Shown: positions 1-8,211, counted from the stretch's first letter. The stretch: DNA of 30,187 nucleotides from Burkholderiales bacterium UBA2459 (GCA_002342365.1 DDPV01000044.1:130179-160365); one strand, 5' to 3'. The notes: generated by a model not told the origin, from the sequence alone. Made by a program: numbers and translations.

Positions 1-31
1 AAACAGCGCGCTTTTTCTTGGGCGGCTTCAC
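1..31 (-). CDS. Possible 5' end of a gene leaving the window (uncertain)
   Basis: On the minus strand, 10 bases after the stop of the LON-domain gene, a GTG at 31-29 opens a frame that begins MKPPKKKRAV and runs off the left edge. A purine-rich stretch lies almost against the GTG, which is too close for a good ribosome binding site. The same frame stays open upstream into the LON-domain gene, so the true start could differ. Too little is visible to name a product. It may simply be intergenic sequence. Confidence 0.2.
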   Translation of the reverse strand, partial: MKPPKKKRAV

Positions 32-41
32 GCCCTCTGTG

Positions 42-650
42 CTACAGCGCCCCTTGTTGTTCGAGATAGTCCAGTAAGGAAAGAAACCGGCGTGCACTTG
101 GCGCTTCAAGCCATTGCTGCTTTTGAACCGGCGAAACTTCGATGAGCTCGATGAGTCGATTGGTCACCCAATGACGGTCTTGGTAACGCAGGGGTTCCTG
201 AATCACTTTGTCAAAGGCATCGGGGTGTTGTTGCTTGAGTTGTTGATGCAATTGTTCTAAAAGTTGCCTTATTTTGTCGAATTGATCATCTTGCGGCTGG
301 TTTGTCAGGTCATCGAGATCATTGAGCAATTCAACATCGGCCCGTATCAAGGCATTGGGCTGCACCCAGCGCTTGACGATCCGGAAACGCCGATCGCCTA
401 CAGCACGAATGTAGAGCAAACCTCTATCGGTCTGGTCAAAATCGCGAATCACAGCGAGCGTACCCACGGGTACATGTTGAGCTGCCTCGCCGCTTTCACG
501 GCCCTGGATAATCATACAAACGCCAAAGGCTTTCGATTCGCGGGTGCATTCGCGCACCAGGTCGAGATAGCGTTGTTCAAAAATTTGAAGCGGCAATACG
601 CCTTCCTCAAAAAGCGGTTGGCTTAGTGGAAAAATTGGAACGTTATTCAT
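42..650 (-). CDS. LON peptidase substrate-binding domain protein
   Basis: This 202-residue protein consists only of the N-terminal substrate-binding domain of Lon protease. The start has the typical FPL..PLFEEGVLPLQIFEQRYLDLV pattern (residues about 6-32), which is the hallmark of LON-domain proteins. There is no AAA+ ATPase or Ser-Lys protease domain, so it is not a protease itself. Stand-alone LON-domain proteins of this size are common in proteobacteria and their role is poorly defined; binding of unfolded proteins is the usual inference. It is the last complete gene of the minus-strand run, 12 bp after rapZ, and is probably co-transcribed with it. The ATG start fits the conserved N-terminus, although no clear Shine-Dalgarno sequence precedes it. 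Confidence 0.85.
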   Translation of the reverse strand: MNNVPIFPLSQPLFEEGVLPLQIFEQRYLDLVRECTRESKAFGVCMIIQGRESGEAAQHVPVGTLAVIRDFDQTDRGLLYIRAVGDRRFRIVKRWVQPNALIRADVELLNDLDDLTNQPQDDQFDKIRQLLEQLHQQLKQQHPDAFDKVIQEPLRYQDRHWVTNRLIELIEVSPVQKQQWLEAPSARRFLSLLDYLEQQGAL

Positions 651-662
651 GCTGAGATGTCG

Positions 663-1517
663 TCATTCGTACCCCAGGCCTCGGTGGCGAATAATCGCAC
701 CGAGGTCGGCGAGTCGACTGCCAAGTTGTTCGACCGTCCAGACCGATCGATGCTGCCCGCCAGTGCAACCGATCGCCACAGTAAGATAAGAGCGTTGATC
801 CTGAGCGTATTCGGGAAGCCAGCGTCGCAACCAGGACTCGATCGAACTCACCAGCGCTGGCCCTTGTTCGCTGGCTTCCAAGTAGTTGGCGACTGCGGGA
901 TCGCGTCCGTCCAAGGCTCTGAGTTGGTCCTCGTAATGCGGGTTGGGAAGACAGCGGGCGTCAAAAACCAGATCCGCGTGCTCCGGCACACCGTGCTTGA
1001 AGGCAAAGGATTCAAGGCTTAGTGTGATCGCCTGCTCGACGGTTGCTGCGATATCGCGAATCCAGCGACGCAGCTGACGCGGATGAACCCCGGTTGAATC
1101 AAGCGTGGCCGCACCCTGCCTAACCGATTCGAGCATAGCCCTTTCTTTGTCGATCGCCTCGCGCAAGCCTTGTGAGGCTTCTTGATCAGCGCCGCTGGCA
1201 AGCGGGTGCCTGCGACGTGTCTCTGAAAAACGCGCAAGCAACTCGTGGTCCCGCGCCTCCAGAAAAATGGTTTGGGTTTCTATGCCGATGTTAGAAAGTG
1301 TATGCAGCACTTGCCGCAAAGCCGGAATCGAGGCCGGACTGCGCGAATCGATGGCAACTGCAACGCGTTGATGACCCTCTTGCTGTAAAGCCTCACAGAC
1401 TGCGAGCAAAAAGCGTGAGGGCAGGTTATCGATACAAAAAAAACCATTATCTTCGAGCTCCCTAATGGCTACCGATTTTCCCGAACCTGAAAGCCCGGTA
1501 ACCAGGATCAGTCGCAT
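663..1517 (-). CDS. rapZ: RapZ-type RNase adapter / nucleotide-binding protein
   Basis: The 284-residue product matches the RapZ (YvcJ) family over its full length. A Walker A motif, GLSGSGKS, lies at residues 8-15, followed by the family motif CIDNLPSRF near residue 28. The C-terminal domain carries the conserved GCTGGQHRSV stretch and ends RHRGLGYE. In Escherichia coli RapZ presents the small RNA GlmZ to RNase E and so controls glucosamine-6-phosphate synthase; in betaproteobacteria its target is not established. The gene starts 3 bp after hprK and has a good AAGGA ribosome binding site 7 bases before the ATG. Its place beside ptsN and hprK is the common proteobacterial layout and suggests a shared PTS-linked regulatory function. 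Confidence 0.96.
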   Translation of the reverse strand: MRLILVTGLSGSGKSVAIRELEDNGFFCIDNLPSRFLLAVCEALQQEGHQRVAVAIDSRSPASIPALRQVLHTLSNIGIETQTIFLEARDHELLARFSETRRRHPLASGADQEASQGLREAIDKERAMLESVRQGAATLDSTGVHPRQLRRWIRDIAATVEQAITLSLESFAFKHGVPEHADLVFDARCLPNPHYEDQLRALDGRDPAVANYLEASEQGPALVSSIESWLRRWLPEYAQDQRSYLTVAIGCTGGQHRSVWTVEQLGSRLADLGAIIRHRGLGYE

Positions 1518-1520
1518 CGC

Positions 1521-2492
1521 TCAATCCTTAGGGTCATTCGACGAAGGCTTGGCGCTTTCGAGCGCTTGCTCTTCGTCCATCAGTGCGCGCTGGCGCTCGA
1601 AAAAGACTTGCATCGAATCGATGCCGCGGAGGCGCAAGATGGTGGATCGAACCGCAGCTTCGGTCAGCACCGCCAGATTCCTGCCCTCTGCGACTGGAAT
1701 CACAACTTTGGGGATCTCGATGCCGAGAATGGTTTGCGTGATCGCCTGCAGGGGTAAACGCTCGTATTCTTGCTCCATGGTGCTGCGGCGCATCAAGTGA
1801 ACGATCAAGCGAAGTCTGATTTTCCGTCTGACAGCGGCCTCACCGAAGATCGTGCGGATGTCGAGCAGTCCAAGGCCTCGCACTTCCAGCATATTTTGTA
1901 ACAGAACCGGGCATTTGCCTTCGAGCAGAACCGGCGAAATTCTTGCGAGCTCAACCGCATCATCAGCAACCAGACCGTGCCCGCGACTGATCAGTTCCAG
2001 CGCGAGTTCACTCTTACCGAGTCCAGACTCGCCCTGCAAAAGCACACCGAGTCCAAGTACATCCATCAAAACACCGTGCACGGTGGTGTGCTCAGCCATG
2101 GCTTTACCCAGGTGCTGGCGCAAGCGCTCGATAACGCGAGCAGCGGGCAGCGGAGATACCCATAGCGGTAAATCATCGGCGTGCGCACGCGATCGCAACT
2201 CATCGGGGGCCGATAAGCCCTCGGCCATGACGATGGCTGGTGGTCTGCCTTTAAGTAACTCAACAAAGAATGCCTCGCGACGCAAGTCATCGAGCCTTTC
2301 GTAGTAAGCGACCTCATTGGACCCGATCACATGAAGGCGGTTTGGATGAATCAGGTTCAGATAACCCACCATGTCGGCAGGTTCGCGCAGGCTATCGAGA
2401 AAACAGCGCCCTGCGCCGCACTCCCCATCGACCCAGGCTAAAGCAAGCGATTCAGCCGTTTCGCTGAACAGTTGCTTAATCGTCACTGACAC
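1521..2492 (-). CDS. hprK: HPr kinase/phosphorylase
   Basis: This 323-residue protein is HPr(Ser) kinase/phosphorylase, which adds or removes phosphate on a serine of the PTS carrier HPr. The N-terminal domain covers about residues 1-130. The catalytic domain has a conserved His near residue 139, the Walker A motif GESGLGKS at 154-161, and the family signature LEVRGLGLLDI at about 202-212. The start is a GTG preceded by an AGGAAG-like site at suitable spacing. A second GTG two codons in is possible. It lies between ptsN and rapZ in a tight minus-strand cluster. Its substrate HPr and enzyme I are not in the window. In Gram-negative bacteria such HprK proteins are thought to tune regulatory PTS branches rather than sugar uptake. 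Confidence 0.96.
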   Translation of the reverse strand: MSVTIKQLFSETAESLALAWVDGECGAGRCFLDSLREPADMVGYLNLIHPNRLHVIGSNEVAYYERLDDLRREAFFVELLKGRPPAIVMAEGLSAPDELRSRAHADDLPLWVSPLPAARVIERLRQHLGKAMAEHTTVHGVLMDVLGLGVLLQGESGLGKSELALELISRGHGLVADDAVELARISPVLLEGKCPVLLQNMLEVRGLGLLDIRTIFGEAAVRRKIRLRLIVHLMRRSTMEQEYERLPLQAITQTILGIEIPKVVIPVAEGRNLAVLTEAAVRSTILRLRGIDSMQVFFERQRALMDEEQALESAKPSSNDPKD

Positions 2493-2529
2493 CGCGCTTG
2501 CTTCCTGCGTTTTTTGAAAAGACGATGGC

Positions 2530-2994
2530 TTAGGCCGCTTCGCGCTGCCAGCCTTGCATGATGCGGTGAGCCTCTTCGCGGTCGAGAGCCGCGTTCAAGC
2601 TGGCCCTGAAGCCTTCGTCAGAGAGCATTTCAGCCAGCTCTGATAAAAGTTCCAAATGTTCCTGATTGGCATTTTCCGGAACCAGCAGGAAAAACACCAG
2701 GCTCACAGGCTGCCCGTCGGGGGCGTCAAAGGGCAGCGGTTTGGCAAGCCTGACGAAAGCGCCCAGAGCCTGCTTGAGCCCCTTGATCCGCCCGTGTGGA
2801 ATAGCCACGCCAGCCCCTAGTCCGGTCGAGCCGAGCCGTTCGCGGGCAAACAAGGACTCGTAGACTTTGCTGCTGGCAAGGCCGTGGTGGTTTTCGAACA
2901 TCAAACCGGTTTGTTCGAAGAGCCTTTTTTTGCTGCTCGCCTCAAGATTGAGCAGCAGGTTGCTTTCAGGAATGAGCTGACTGATTTTGTTCAT
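2530..2994 (-). CDS. ptsN: PTS IIA-like nitrogen regulatory protein PtsN
   Basis: The 154-residue protein is EIIA-Ntr, the terminal phosphate acceptor of the nitrogen PTS, a cytoplasmic regulator of potassium and nitrogen metabolism. The PTS EIIA type-2 domain fills the protein. The active-site histidine is His67 in GAGVAIPHGR. I chose the ATG at 2994, which gives the usual family length and the typical MNKISQLIP start. A TTG at 3021 would add nine residues but overlap hpf. The gene begins one base after hpf ends, so translational coupling is likely. Directly upstream, in the 3' end of hpf, lies a GC-rich hairpin that could influence ptsN expression. It sits downstream of rpoN, the classic arrangement. 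Confidence 0.95.
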   Translation of the reverse strand: MNKISQLIPESNLLLNLEASSKKRLFEQTGLMFENHHGLASSKVYESLFARERLGSTGLGAGVAIPHGRIKGLKQALGAFVRLAKPLPFDAPDGQPVSLVFFLLVPENANQEHLELLSELAEMLSDEGFRASLNAALDREEAHRIMQGWQREAA

Positions 2995-2995
2995 G

Positions 2996-3319
2996 CTATT
3001 GCATGGCGGATTGACGCCCAAGGCCTACGGCCTGGTGGGCATGCCTTTGCTCCTTGTACTTGAGAACCTGACGGTCGAGTTTATCCACCACGAGGTCAAT
3101 CGCTGCGTAAAGATCCGCATTCTTGCACTCAGCAAACAATTCTTTTCCCTTGACGTGCAAATTCACCTCAATTTTTTGCTCAAGCTTATCCACAGACATA
3201 AACACATCGGCGTCAACCACCTGGTCAAAGTGCCGGTGAATCCGCTCAAGTTTGGTGGTGAGATAGCTGCGTAAGGCCGGAGTGACTTCTACATGATGTC
3301 CGTGAATTGACAGATTCAT
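2996..3319 (-). CDS. hpf: Ribosome hibernation promoting factor, short form
   Basis: The 107-residue product is a short HPF/YfiA-family protein that binds the 30S decoding region and promotes formation of inactive 100S ribosomes in stationary phase. The start MNLSIHGHHVEVTPALRSYL and the central EVNLHVKGKELFAE region are typical. It lacks the long C-terminal dimerisation domain, so it is the short gammaproteobacterial and betaproteobacterial type. A strong AAGGAG site stands 5 bases before the ATG, one of the clearest ribosome binding sites in the window. It lies 54 bp downstream of rpoN, and expression from a sigma-54-linked operon is the usual arrangement. Its last codons encode the stem-loop at 3016-3040. 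Confidence 0.94.
   Translation of the reverse strand: MNLSIHGHHVEVTPALRSYLTTKLERIHRHFDQVVDADVFMSVDKLEQKIEVNLHVKGKELFAECKNADLYAAIDLVVDKLDRQVLKYKEQRHAHQAVGLGRQSAMQ
3016..3040 (-). other. GC-rich stem-loop at the hpf/ptsN junction
   Basis: GCCCA (3016-3020) and AGGCC (3021-3025) pair with GGCCT (3029-3033) and TGGGC (3036-3040), leaving a three-base loop and a two-base bulge. The structure lies inside the last codons of hpf, about 21 nt upstream of the ptsN start on the mRNA. There is no U-tract after it, so it is not a classical terminator. It could act as a processing or stability element or affect ptsN translation. This is inference from base pairing only. Confidence 0.4.
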
Positions 3320-3373
3320 ACAAGCTCCTTGGTGAAAAACCGCGCTGAGGAATGCCTTTCAGAAAACGATACA

Positions 3374-5065
3374 TCAGATTCGACGTTTGCGGCGTTGCGA
3401 AGCGGGTGCAATCTTGAGCGATTCACGATATTTCGCGACGGTTCTCCGGGCGACCTGGCTGCCTTCAGCCGATAAGCGTTGGGCGATGCTGGCATCGGAA
3501 AGTGGCTTATCGGTGGCCTCCTCTTCGATGATTTGTCGCACTCTTGCCCGGATGGCTGTGCTGGAATGGGCCGAATCACGCTCCGATTCTTGACCGACCT
3601 GAGCCGTGAAAAAATACTTGAGTTCAAAAGTGCCGCGTGGCGTGAGCATGTATTTTTGACTGGTTACCCGAGAAATCGTTGACTCATGCAATGCAAGCGC
3701 TTCAGCGACCATGCGCATGGCCAGAGGGCGCATCGCAACTTCGCCGGCACTAAAAAAGCGCTGCTGATGCTCCACGATAAAGCGCGACACCCTCAGAATT
3801 GTGTCGCCGCGTTGTTTGAGGTTTTTGACCAGCCAGCGCGCCGACTGCACCTGATCGCTTAAGCCAGCGGCGTCGCTTCTGGCAGCCTTGTTTTGCTTCA
3901 GCAATTCAACATAATGTTCGTTCAAGCGGATATCCGGGGTGGAACCGCGAATCGGATAGGCTTGCCAGCGTTTGCCCACCTGCCGCACCACAACATCAGG
4001 CACCACAAAGGCCAAGGGCTCCGCACCCCGAAAGCCTGCTGCCGGTCGCGGATTCAGACTCACGATAAGCCGATGCGCATGGTGCAATTCGAGTTCGCTG
4101 CAGCCAAGCTGCCTGCGTAAGCGCACAAAATCATGTTTTGCCAGCGCTTCAAGCTGCTCGGTGACCAAGCGCAGGGCGAGGCTTTGAATCGGGTCGGCGT
4201 CTCGTTGCCGCAGTTGGATACTGAGGCATTCGATTGTGTCTCGGGCACCAACCCCGGGCGGATCAAAGCTCTGCAAAAGCTTGAGTGCGGCGAGCATTTC
4301 GTCTTCTTCGACCTGAGCTAGCGGCGGCAGACTTTCACAGATCGATGCAATCGGCTCGCGCAACATACCGTCCTCATCCAGGGCATCGATAAGCCACTGA
4401 ACAAGCGCGCGGTCGCGCTCGGTCACACGACAGGCGATTAACTGTTGTTTCAAGTGATCACTGAGCAAATCCTCAGTACTGCGCCAGTCGCGTTGCCTGT
4501 CTTCGTCGTCTGAATCGTTGCTATTGCGCGGATTCAACTCCCAGGCAGCCTGCTCCCAGGCTTTGGGATCATCCGCCGAAGGCGAGGCCTCGCTTGTGCT
4601 GAACTGCTCAGTACCGTCGATCGCTTGTGTTCGCCCGAATTCATCGATTTGTTTTGTTTCCGGGAACAAGGCCTCCACCTCGTGATTGCCTTGCTCAAGC
4701 GACAGCGGATCGCTAGCGGTATAAGAAAACTCCGAGACTTCGCCAAGGCTGCGTTCAGATACCGCTTCGTTCAAACGATTAGACAGCGACTGCGCCCTTG
4801 TCGGATCGTCAAGCTCGCTTCTGCCCTTAGCCGCCACCGCCATGGCAAAAGCCTGTGGCTCCTCAGCGGCCTGGAAGTCTCCCGATCCGAAGCTATCAAG
4901 ACTTTCGTCGCTTCGCTCGAGAAAGGGATTGTCGCGCAAAGCCTGTTCGAGCTCTTGCGCCAGTTCAAGCGAAGACATTTGCAGCATCCGAATCGCTTGC
5001 TGTAACTGCGGCGTCAGCGTGAGTTGCTGGGCGATCCGAAACTGAAGCGTGGGTTTCATCGACAT
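3374..5065 (-). CDS. rpoN: RNA polymerase sigma-54 factor
   Basis: This 563-residue protein is sigma-54, which directs RNA polymerase to -24/-12 promoters and needs AAA+ activators. Region I is clear at the N-terminus (LQFRIAQQLTLTPQLQQAIRMLQMSSLELAQ, within residues 6-36), followed by an acidic, low-complexity region II (about residues 50-190). The core-binding domain and helix-turn-helix follow. The RpoN box ARRTVAKYR is at residues 539-547, near the basic C-terminal end. The length is somewhat above the E. coli protein because of the long region II, as is usual in betaproteobacteria. It lies 25 bp after lptB and before hpf. The ATG at 5065 is used; a second ATG two codons on is equally plausible. 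Confidence 0.97.
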   Translation of the reverse strand: MSMKPTLQFRIAQQLTLTPQLQQAIRMLQMSSLELAQELEQALRDNPFLERSDESLDSFGSGDFQAAEEPQAFAMAVAAKGRSELDDPTRAQSLSNRLNEAVSERSLGEVSEFSYTASDPLSLEQGNHEVEALFPETKQIDEFGRTQAIDGTEQFSTSEASPSADDPKAWEQAAWELNPRNSNDSDDEDRQRDWRSTEDLLSDHLKQQLIACRVTERDRALVQWLIDALDEDGMLREPIASICESLPPLAQVEEDEMLAALKLLQSFDPPGVGARDTIECLSIQLRQRDADPIQSLALRLVTEQLEALAKHDFVRLRRQLGCSELELHHAHRLIVSLNPRPAAGFRGAEPLAFVVPDVVVRQVGKRWQAYPIRGSTPDIRLNEHYVELLKQNKAARSDAAGLSDQVQSARWLVKNLKQRGDTILRVSRFIVEHQQRFFSAGEVAMRPLAMRMVAEALALHESTISRVTSQKYMLTPRGTFELKYFFTAQVGQESERDSAHSSTAIRARVRQIIEEEATDKPLSDASIAQRLSAEGSQVARRTVAKYRESLKIAPASQRRKRRI

Positions 5066-5090
5066 TTATCGATTGTTTACCGTTGTCGGT

Positions 5091-5828
5091 CTACATTTTG
5101 AAATGTTCGCCGAGGTAAACCTTTCTCACCTGCTCATTGGCAACAAGCGCCTGAGGTCTGCCATCTGCCAATACTTTTCCATCGTTCAAAATATAAGCTC
5201 GTTCACAAATGCCGAGTGTTTCGCGAACGTTATGATCGGTGATCAACACGCCGATGCCTCGGTCGCGCAAAAAGGACACGATGCGCTGGATCTCGATCAC
5301 CGCAATCGGGTCAACCCCGGCAAAGGGTTCGTCAAGAAGTACAAAACGCGGTGAGGTCGCGAGCGCCCGGGCGATTTCGACACGCCGCCGCTCACCTCCA
5401 GACAGCGCGATAGCTGGCTGTCGTCGCAAATGTTCAATTTGCAACTCAGCGAGCAAATGTTCGAGTTGTTGCCGCTGTGCCTGTTTGTTCAGACCGGCAT
5501 TGAGCTGCAAGACCGCCAGTATGTTTTCCTCGACGGTCAGCTGCCTGAACACGGAGTTTTCCTGCGGGAGATAGGACAGCCCCATTTTTGCGCGCCGATG
5601 AATCGGCAAATGACCAATCGCTGAGCCCTCCAGGCTGATCTGGCCGGCGTCGCTGGCAATCAGCCCGACGAGCATGTAAAAGCAGGTTGTCTTACCTGCT
5701 CCGTTTGGGCCCAGCAGACCAACCACCTCCCCAGCAGCGACCTCCAGTGAAACCTGATCGACGACTTTTCGGCGACCGTAGGATTTGCTCAGCCCGTGCG
5801 CTTGCAGCAAGGCGCTTGATGCAAGCAT
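5091..5828 (-). CDS. lptB: LPS export ABC transporter ATPase LptB
   Basis: LptB is the cytoplasmic ATPase of the LptB2FGC complex that extracts lipopolysaccharide from the inner membrane and pushes it along the LptA bridge. The 245-residue protein has Walker A GPNGAGKTT at residues 40-48, the Q-loop region YLPQENSVF near 87, the signature LSGGE at 142-146 and Walker B ending in DEP at 166-168. The YLPQE..SVF sequence is characteristic of LptB. The start codon overlaps the lptA stop (ATGA), indicating translational coupling. LptF and LptG, the membrane partners, are not in the window. They are usually encoded elsewhere. Confidence 0.97.
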   Translation of the reverse strand: MLASSALLQAHGLSKSYGRRKVVDQVSLEVAAGEVVGLLGPNGAGKTTCFYMLVGLIASDAGQISLEGSAIGHLPIHRRAKMGLSYLPQENSVFRQLTVEENILAVLQLNAGLNKQAQRQQLEHLLAELQIEHLRRQPAIALSGGERRRVEIARALATSPRFVLLDEPFAGVDPIAVIEIQRIVSFLRDRGIGVLITDHNVRETLGICERAYILNDGKVLADGRPQALVANEQVRKVYLGEHFKM

Positions 5829-6568
5829 CAGGGTTTACTTCCGGGTTTGGCTTGCGCATCGCCCTTGCCCTCGGCCTTGGTCTGGGCATCGGCCTTGGGT
5901 TGAATCACAATCCTCACGCGTCCGGAGGGGTTTCCAGCTTGCGGGTTTGCGGGTGATCCCTCGCGGTTGACTTCGTAGCGTTCCTTGCGGCTGTCATAAA
6001 CAATCAACTCGCCTTGCAGCACATCCGCAGCTTTTCCCTCAACCACTCGTCGCATTTCGGCGGCCTCTTCGAGTCTGACGGTTTCGCTTCTCGAAGCGTA
6101 GAAAAGTCTGCGCGACTGGCCCTCGATCATTTCGTTCACGCCCTCGCGCTTTTGCTTGAACAGCACCGGCTTACCGATGGCCCGCGCTGATTGGAAGCCC
6201 TCCTGGTCTTCAACCAATTCGATTTCATCGGCCCGAATTTGTAGGGTCCCCTTGTTGAGGATCACTTTGCCTAAAAAATTGCTGGTGCGACGTGCCTCAT
6301 CATGAATCAATTGATCGGCCTCCACCGTCATTGGCTTTGTGCGGTCGGCGCGCTCGGCAAAAGCCGGCGTCGCACAAAGGCACAAGACAAAACCAGCGAA
6401 AATGCCAGTAAGCCTGCGATCGGGGGGGCTATGAAGGGAGCGATTGAGGGGGCAATTAGGACGGCCATGAACAGGGTTCGTCTCATCGCCTGGAATCAAG
6501 CGAGCGACAAGCTTCGGTACCGTTCTGGAAACGATTCGAGTCAACAGGCGTTCAAGACAGCGGCTCAC
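5828..6568 (-). CDS. lptA: LPS transport periplasmic protein LptA
   Basis: LptA forms the periplasmic bridge carrying LPS from LptC to the outer membrane. The OstA-like beta-jellyroll begins near residue 75 (DRTKPMTVEADQLIHDEARRTSNF). The reading frame opens with a GTG at 6568 overlapping the lptC stop (GTGA), giving 246 residues. This places about 50 rather polar, arginine-rich residues before the hydrophobic segment LTGIFAGFVLCLCATPAFA, which looks like the end of a signal peptide with cleavage after AFA. Such a long n-region is unusual. A second frame, starting at an ATG at 6486, also encodes a signal-like hydrophobic stretch and would join the LptA frame if the seven-base C tract (6422-6428) were one base longer. 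The mature protein is secure; the N-terminus is not. Confidence 0.9.
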   Translation of the reverse strand: MSRCLERLLTRIVSRTVPKLVARLIPGDETNPVHGRPNCPLNRSLHSPPDRRLTGIFAGFVLCLCATPAFAERADRTKPMTVEADQLIHDEARRTSNFLGKVILNKGTLQIRADEIELVEDQEGFQSARAIGKPVLFKQKREGVNEMIEGQSRRLFYASRSETVRLEEAAEMRRVVEGKAADVLQGELIVYDSRKERYEVNREGSPANPQAGNPSGRVRIVIQPKADAQTKAEGKGDAQAKPGSKP

Positions 6569-7200
6569 TGTGCGAGTCCTTTTTCGGCTGCGGACAGAGA
6601 AGGGTTTGGCGGAAAAAACGCTTGCACGCGGGCATCGAGTCGCAACTGTTTTTGGGCCTGGTCAAGTAACAGTTGCTGGCCTGTCACCCAGCCATCACCT
6701 TGCTCGATTCGGACCGTGTCGGGCAAGACAATTTGGTCATTCGAAGCGTCGATGACGGCTTGTTCGCTTTGGATTTTGAGGCTCGGTGCATCCTGCGTTT
6801 TGCGAATGATCACAACCGATCCGTTCAGCCTTGCCCTTTGTCCGTCGTCACTGGTGTAGCCTTCGCGCGCGGAAACCTGGGTGTCGCTTTGCTCGTCACT
6901 CAGCCAAAGCCTTGGTTGCGAGAGCTTCAGTTCCTCGCGATCGGGAATATGTTCAAGTCGGTCAGCGCGCAGTTGCATGGAGGCGATTCCCTGATGGTTG
7001 TAGCGCAAGATATGCACACCGCTTGCATAGTAATCGGCTTGTCCGCGTGCCAAAACCGTTTGCCGAACGTTCTGGCGGGACGAAAGCTCAAATGCAAGGT
7101 AAGCACTTGATCCAGCCATCACAGCAAGACTAAAGAGCAAGGCGAGCTGCGGCCAGCTCAGACGATGCCTGAACAACGCATACGCATGAAGTCTTGGCAT
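6565..7200 (-). CDS. lptC: LPS export protein LptC
   Basis: LptC is a bitopic inner-membrane protein that accepts LPS from LptB2FG and hands it to LptA. The 211-residue protein has a short cytoplasmic start, one membrane helix at about residues 17-36 (LALLFSLAVMAGSSAYLAF) and a periplasmic LptC domain with the typical YYASGVHILRYNHQG and LRADRLEHIPD segments. It starts directly after the kdsD stop codon with no gap and ends overlapping lptA, so kdsD-lptC-lptA-lptB form one coupled unit. In most related genomes kdsC sits between kdsD and lptC; here there is no room for it. Confidence 0.93.
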   Translation of the reverse strand: MPRLHAYALFRHRLSWPQLALLFSLAVMAGSSAYLAFELSSRQNVRQTVLARGQADYYASGVHILRYNHQGIASMQLRADRLEHIPDREELKLSQPRLWLSDEQSDTQVSAREGYTSDDGQRARLNGSVVIIRKTQDAPSLKIQSEQAVIDASNDQIVLPDTVRIEQGDGWVTGQQLLLDQAQKQLRLDARVQAFFPPNPSLSAAEKGLAQ

Positions 7201-8211
7201 TTACACCACGCCGGCCTGAAGCAGATCATGGATATTGAGCGCTCCAATCAGGACGCCCTCGGTATCGGTGACCAGCACCTGCGTGATGCGCCGGGACTCC
7301 ATCAGCCTTGCTGCTTCACTGGCCAAGGCCTGAGGCCCGATACAGGCTGGATCAGGGTGCATCGAGTCGGCGATCGGCTGGCTGAGAAAATCGCTGCCTC
7401 GTTCAAGCGCCCGCCTTAGGTCTCCGTCGGTGAAAATCCCGACTGCGCGATGCTGCTGATCGACCACAGCGGTCATGCCCAGTCGTTTTTTTGTCATTTC
7501 CAGTACGGCCGCCTTGGTGTCGGAGTCAAGCCTTACAGCGGGGATTGCCTCGCCGGTTCGCATGAGTTCGCCCACTAAGCTGAGTAATTTCCGACCCAGC
7601 GCGCCGGCCGGATGGGAGAGCGCAAACTGCTCGGCGCTAAAACCCCGCGCAGCAAGCAGGCTCACTGCTATGGCGTCGCCCATCACCATCGCTGCAGTGG
7701 TACTTGCAGTGGGCGCAAGGTTCAGCGGACAGGCTTCCCGGTCGACCCTGACCAGCAAGTGCACATCGGCCTGCTGGGCAAGCAAGGACTGTGGCTCGCC
7801 GGTGATTGCGATCAGCGTGGCACCGCGCCGGCGAATCAAGGGAAGAATGCGAACGATCTCTTCGGTCTGTCCTGAGTTTGACAGCGCAAGCACAACATCC
7901 TCAGCGGTCACCATGCCGAGGTCTCCATGACTCGCCTCAGCCGGATGCAAAAAGCAAGCCGGCGTTCCCGTTGAGGCCAGCGTGGCGGCGATTTTGTTGG
8001 CGACATGGCCAGACTTACCGATCCCGGTCACGATCACCTTGCCCTTGCAGCGGTACATCCGCTCGCAGGCCTCACTAAAGGCCTTGCTCTGAGGGCTGGT
8101 CGCTTCGCTATCAAAGGCTGCAGCCAGTTGCTCCAGCGCTTGGGCTTGAATCGCGATGGCCTCGCGAGCAGACGCAATAAGCCTCATGGGATCGAGTGCG
8201 GGCTTGGGCAT
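7201..8211 (-). CDS. kdsD: Arabinose-5-phosphate isomerase KdsD
   Basis: KdsD converts ribulose 5-phosphate to arabinose 5-phosphate, the first step to KDO for LPS. The 336-residue protein has an SIS sugar-isomerase domain at about residues 45-180 (GIGKSGHVANKIAATLASTG, then CFLHPAEASHGDLGM with conserved histidines 89 and 95). Two CBS domains follow at about 210-336. This matches the length and domain order of KdsD/KpsF/GutQ proteins. The lpt context favours KdsD. An AAGG site lies 5 bases before the ATG. It is the first gene of the minus-strand operon and diverges from the antiporter gene across 30 bp. Confidence 0.95.
   Translation of the reverse strand: MPKPALDPMRLIASAREAIAIQAQALEQLAAAFDSEATSPQSKAFSEACERMYRCKGKVIVTGIGKSGHVANKIAATLASTGTPACFLHPAEASHGDLGMVTAEDVVLALSNSGQTEEIVRILPLIRRRGATLIAITGEPQSLLAQQADVHLLVRVDREACPLNLAPTASTTAAMVMGDAIAVSLLAARGFSAEQFALSHPAGALGRKLLSLVGELMRTGEAIPAVRLDSDTKAAVLEMTKKRLGMTAVVDQQHRAVGIFTDGDLRRALERGSDFLSQPIADSMHPDPACIGPQALASEAARLMESRRITQVLVTDTEGVLIGALNIHDLLQAGVV

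Noticed and set aside
1521..2492. HPr kinase in a Gram-negative organism as a sign of transfer
   Set aside because: hprK next to ptsN and rapZ is the standard arrangement in many betaproteobacteria, and its composition matches the neighbours.
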